Under the pieces are notes generated by a model. The model ran no database searches, was not told where the DNA came from, and was given only the letters and a program-made list of their open reading frames with translations. The position numbers and the translations under genes were made by a program. Below, piece after piece: positions 60,201 to 64,000 of a stretch of 64,000 nt of DNA. The stretch is from Cercis canadensis (lineage: Eukaryota; Streptophyta; Magnoliopsida; Fabales; Fabaceae), in NCBI GenBank assembly GCA_003255065.1, contig QAOA01001366.1:1000099-1064098 (forward strand), in the 5' to 3' direction. The number at the start of each line of letters is the position of its first letter. The stretch's first letter is position 1.

Positions 60201-62736
60201 TTTTTTGCTCCTTCAAGATCACCTTGCAGTTGGCTATTCTATGGGACAAAGAGATCACTGGAATTCTGTTTGAACTTCGAATCAAACTCAGCAATGGAGG
60301 TTCTGTTTTTTTTTTTTTTTTTTTTTTTTTTNNNNNTTTTTTTTTTTTTTTTTTTTTGTATAAAATCAAATGGAAACAGCTTTTTATTTATTTATTGAAC
60401 TTTCCCTGTATTATTTTCTGTCATTCTCAACCAGATTAGTCGTAATATGAATACAAGTCTGAATTGAAAACTTAAACTACGTAGCTCGTACGCGGATACC
60501 TTTGCGTGTTGGAAATAATCGCGTCACGAAACAACTAAACGATGCAGTTTGATGATGGTCAGTTTTACTTTTCTCTTTTTGAAGAGTCACTTGAGAGTTG
60601 AGACAATTATGTTTCCCCACCCACATTCTGCGTCCCACATTGCATTAGTTGCCTGGAAGTTGACAGTTTTCTGTTCTCATGACCGTCCAAGTTTTGTCAG
60701 TTACATATTTTCTTCATTTTCACATTTTTGAAGTTGTCAATGATCATACACGATATATTTGAAAATTTGAACCATAATAAGAAAACGTTTGAACTTAATA
60801 TAAGATCAAAGTTACTTTGAATAATTCAGCGGTGATGCTCCTACACCTAATTTACAGTAGAATGGTAATCATGAGGGGAGGAAGTTGGTAAATTCGAAAA
60901 AGACACCAGTTAAATGCTTAAAAGGTCATCTCCGATGGAAAAGATTTATTATTACCAATGGATAAGAATGACCTTTAAACATTTTCACATCCTTGCCTAA
61001 AAAATTTCCAAGAACTCTAACAACTTTTACGTCCCCGTCGCTGTCTTTTTTATCTTGGACGCCACAAACAAAACATTCAATAAACGATTAACAATTTTCA
61101 TACGCAAGGTTATTAGGCCAAAAAAGGAAGGTGATAAGCTTATGAGGTGCAACAACTTGTAAATTTTATCTATTAATGTAATATTGGGTTAATGCAAATC
61201 CTTTTCTCTTAACTTTAATGCCAAAACACTATCTTCTTTCCAAAGTGAATGGAAGGACTACACATCAAGAAGAAATTCGGGCCATTATAGCATCTTTTTT
61301 TTTTTGGGGNGGGGGGGGGGGGGGCTTTAGTTTGATATATTTTTTTTATTAGGATTTTTTTTGTTTTCTTGATCATATACGAAAAGACAAAAAGGTGAAA
61401 TATTTAATATTGTACACACTATGATGTGTGTATTTTCAACACCATACACAGCACCCAAATAGGTAGTGTATTGTTCATATAACAGTGTTGGATGAATTAA
61501 ATTGAAATTAATATATAAAAAATTAATGGATTTTTTTTATAAATTTTATAATCTAAACAATAATTTGTTTCAAAAAACTATTGATATTATTTTTTAATTT
61601 TTTATTTGTTTAGGGTAAATTATTATTTTAGTCTTTCTAAGATATTCCAGCCTCTAATTTAGCCATTATTTTTTATGTCCATTGAATATTTGATTATTAT
61701 GATTTAATTCAAATTATTTTTTAAAAAGTTCAATTTAGTATTTTTTTTGTGGTAAAATCATTTCTCCTTCAAAGCACCTATATGCTACAATTATAGCTTT
61801 GTGTATGTAAAATATTTTAAGACTCTCATTTTATCAATAAAAAACTTTGAACACAATATCCTCTTTTTATAAAAAAATTTTTGCTACCAATTAATCACAG
61901 TCAAGTTTGCTTCAATTTAGTATTTTAAAAAATTAAACTCAAATAATAACATTCAAAGATATAACTAAATTGGTATTGAAAGTATCTTTTAAGAATTAAA
62001 ATAATAGTTTTTTTAAAGCACTTAGCAGTAGGATTTTTCCCCTTGACCAGATCCATTACGGATTAATTGATTAATTAATTAATTAATTTTTGGCCGAATA
62101 TATGACAACGGATTTCACAAAGCCGGAAAATTAGGTTTGCTGTCTGTACAAAAAAACTAGATAATTCTCCGAAAGGCGGGTGTCCGTTATCACCAGTCAT
62201 GTACTCCCATCTCAGCATATTAGCGCTCACTAATCACCTCAATTTGTCAAATCCACTTGTCTCTGTCGTCCGCAGCACACCGAATCCCTCCCAACCAAAT
62301 CCTCGTTCCAGCACCACTCACGAAGTTTCGATTTTCAAATATTACTCTCTGCGTTTCCACTTTCCAACCTTTTATAATTTTCTCCCCCTTTTTTTCTTCC
62401 TTTCGGTTTTCTTGCATTTCCGACCGGGAAATTTTTTTGGCTGGTCATATAGTATTATTTATTTCCCAGATTTGCTTTTAGTTTCCTGTGTTTTATGACC
62501 TACCAATCAACTTCCCAGCTGTCAAGTTGGCTTTCATTTCTCTTTTCCAATTCCTCTCATCCTTACCAACGACCGCGAAGATAAATTAATTAAATACATG
62601 AAAAGTGAGAAACTTGTCAGCAAAGTTTGATTTGTGATATGCTTTGTGGAGCTCTTGGTTGGGACTGTGCAATGCCCAACTGAGTTTGCAGCTGGAGTGA
62701 GAGAAAGAGAGAAAGAAAGAAAGAAAGCAGTGAACC
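60201..62736. other. Divergent promoter region (GRDP left, CIPK8 right)
   Basis: GRDP and CIPK8 are transcribed away from each other. 60308-60358 is poly(T) interrupted by five Ns (60332-60336). At 61299-61324 a poly(T)-poly(G) run contains an N (61310). (ATTA)n lies near 62065-62090. 62165-62736 is the likely CIPK8 promoter and leader, including a GA-rich (GAAA)n tract just before the ATG. No other gene is seen. Confidence 0.5.
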
Positions 62737-63728
62737 ATGGTGGTGAGGAAAGTGGGCAAGTATGAGATTGGGAGGACAATTGGTGAGGGAACCTTTGCGA
62801 AGGTCAAGTTTGCTCAGAATACCGAGACTGGTGAGAGTGTCGCCATGAAAGTACTCGACCGTAGCACCATCATCAAGCACAAGATGGTCGACCAGGTACT
62901 GTAAATTTCCCCATTTCTGCTACTCATGATAATTGTGTCTCTGTTGCGTGGCTCTTCTTGTTCAAATCAAGCTTTTGGTCGTCGAGGAAATACACAAACT
63001 TGGCGGAAAAAGCAATGTAATATGTCAACAAGAGGGCTTTCTGTTCCTTGTTAGACGAAAGTCCAAAAATCTACCCAAGCAATTTAGAAGTTGTAAAGGC
63101 TTAGGTTTACTAATCCCAAGACTTCATAGAATTGCTTCTCAACTTTTACTAGTTTTTTTTTTTTTTTTTTTAAAAGAAAAAAACTTTTTCATTGAAGTTG
63201 ACAGTGGCCTTAGCTTGCGCTTGTGTTCTAAGCTTCTTCATAACTAGGTGAAACAGCTTCACTCATTGGAGGCTTTTGGAGGAGGACTTAAAAGTAGTTG
63301 AACTGCAAAACCTGATCTATGGACCCAGCACCCTTTACGAAGTTTGAGTTCTTTAGTACTATATATTATTGATCACATAAACCACTGTGACCAGTGAATA
63401 TCGCAGTGATCAATTGTATCTAGAAATGTCATTGCAGTTAAAGTAAAAGGAAATAAGAATCTTAACCTCTTTTATACTGACTGAGGTAAAAACGTTGATG
63501 GTTGGCATTCCAGTTAGTGATTTTTAGAGGTTTAGCCTTAGATTATGATTGTGCACTTCTTCTTTTAAGGTACAAGTAAGTTTTATGACTTGAACTTATG
63601 ATTGCAATTGTGATTTTTATGGTTTCTCTACTTCAAATGGTAATTGCCTTTTCTATGTAATGCAGATCAAGAGGGAGATTTCTATTATGAAGCTAGTCAG
63701 ACATCCATATGTTGTTCGTCTGCATGAG
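62737..63728 (+). CDS. CIPK8: CBL-interacting protein kinase 8-like, first two exons (continues past window)
   Basis: Exon 1 62737-62895 encodes MVVRKVGKYEIGRTIGEGTF and so on through AMKVLDRSTIIKHKMVDQ (donor CAG|GTACTG). Exon 2 63666-63728 encodes IKREISIMKLVRHPYVVRL and HE (acceptor AATGCAG|ATC). The kinase N-lobe is clear: the Gly-rich loop GEGTFAKV (16-23) and the ATP-binding Lys38 in VAMK. From memory the N-terminus matches Arabidopsis CIPK8 most closely among CIPKs, including exon boundaries. CIPKs are SnRK3 kinases activated by calcium-bound CBL sensors; CIPK8 is linked to nitrate response and salt handling. The exon 2 end reads GAG|GCCAGT, so a GC donor or a sequence error must be assumed. 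Later exons and the NAF domain lie right of the window. Confidence 0.88.
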
Positions 63729-64000
63729 GCCAGTATTATTTTCTGGACTTAAATATTCTTTTTTTAAAAAAAAAAACTATTGTTAAGGGTCATCAAGGCC
63801 CTGTTTCAAATAAATAAATTCTTCTCCAAATCATGATTATCAATAAACTATGGAAATGCTATCAGGCAAATTTTTTGAAGTGTTTTCAAGTAAGTACAAT
63901 TAAAACCAAAATAATTCATTTTCTTTTCAATGTTTGATTGGAGAGAGAAACATTCTTGGAAGCATGTTTTCAGAATTTGTCTTGGTTTAACGAAAGCCTC

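Noticed and set aside
60169-60439. Lys- or Phe-rich frames near the GRDP start
   Set aside because: Translation of the poly(T) tract around the five Ns.

Overview
The window is nuclear DNA from a eudicot plant. It has AT-rich intergenic DNA, spliced genes with GT-AG introns, CC-NBS-LRR immune receptors, a P-class PPR protein, a GRDP/DUF1399 protein, a CBL-interacting kinase and plant-type DNA transposons. A woody rosid such as a Sapindales species is my guess, but the sequence alone does not prove it. The draft assembly contains a 156-N gap at 14997-15152 and isolated Ns in poly(T), poly(G) and repeat contexts, so some rearrangements below may be assembly joins.

From 1 to about 25.7 kb lies a minus-strand cluster of three recently duplicated CC-NBS-LRR (CNL) genes of the RPS2/At4g27190-like type. 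NLR-1 (893-4767) runs off the left edge. NLR-2 (6864-14268) reconstructs as an intact four-exon gene of about 1631 codons, with a fourfold 168-bp LRR expansion and a short acidic last exon. NLR-3 (17727-23883) is damaged at both ends: a 239-bp piece of its own LRR exon sits inside the N-terminal coding region between 89-bp duplications, and exon 3 is cut to about 35 codons. The copies share a 5'-UTR exon, a 5'-UTR intron and upstream DNA. One further upstream copy (15153-15790), next to the gap, has no gene. A LINE tail with target-site duplications, a MULE fragment with a SWIM motif and a foldback MITE lie in the introns and spacers.

From 25.7 to 31 kb are a tandem repeat of about 290 bp and a minus-strand PPR gene split by a 1088-bp out-of-frame tandem duplication. 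From 34 to 38 kb are the promoter and first three exons of a plus-strand PH-RhoGAP (PHGAP/REN1-type) gene whose remaining exons are not in the window. From 41.4 to 50.3 kb is a transposon district: a hairpin element with arms of about 260 bp, a decayed CACTA (En/Spm) element with a dense 3' subterminal repeat array, and two inverted-repeat elements rich in GGGGACACGCC words. A small TRIM-like LTR fossil and a tandem pair of SINE-like units follow.

The right third is ordinary gene space: a single-exon PB1-domain gene (53550-54983, plus), a GRDP/DUF1399 gene (57239-60200, minus) with a GC-AG first intron and an apparently decayed Gly/Cys-rich tail, and the first two exons of a CIPK8-like kinase (62737 onward, plus) running off the right edge. 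I found no CRISPR array, no rRNA and no convincing tRNA gene. The most interesting story is the NLR cluster, where repeat expansion, loss of LRR blocks, intragenic copying and nearly unchanged flanks show receptor diversification in progress.
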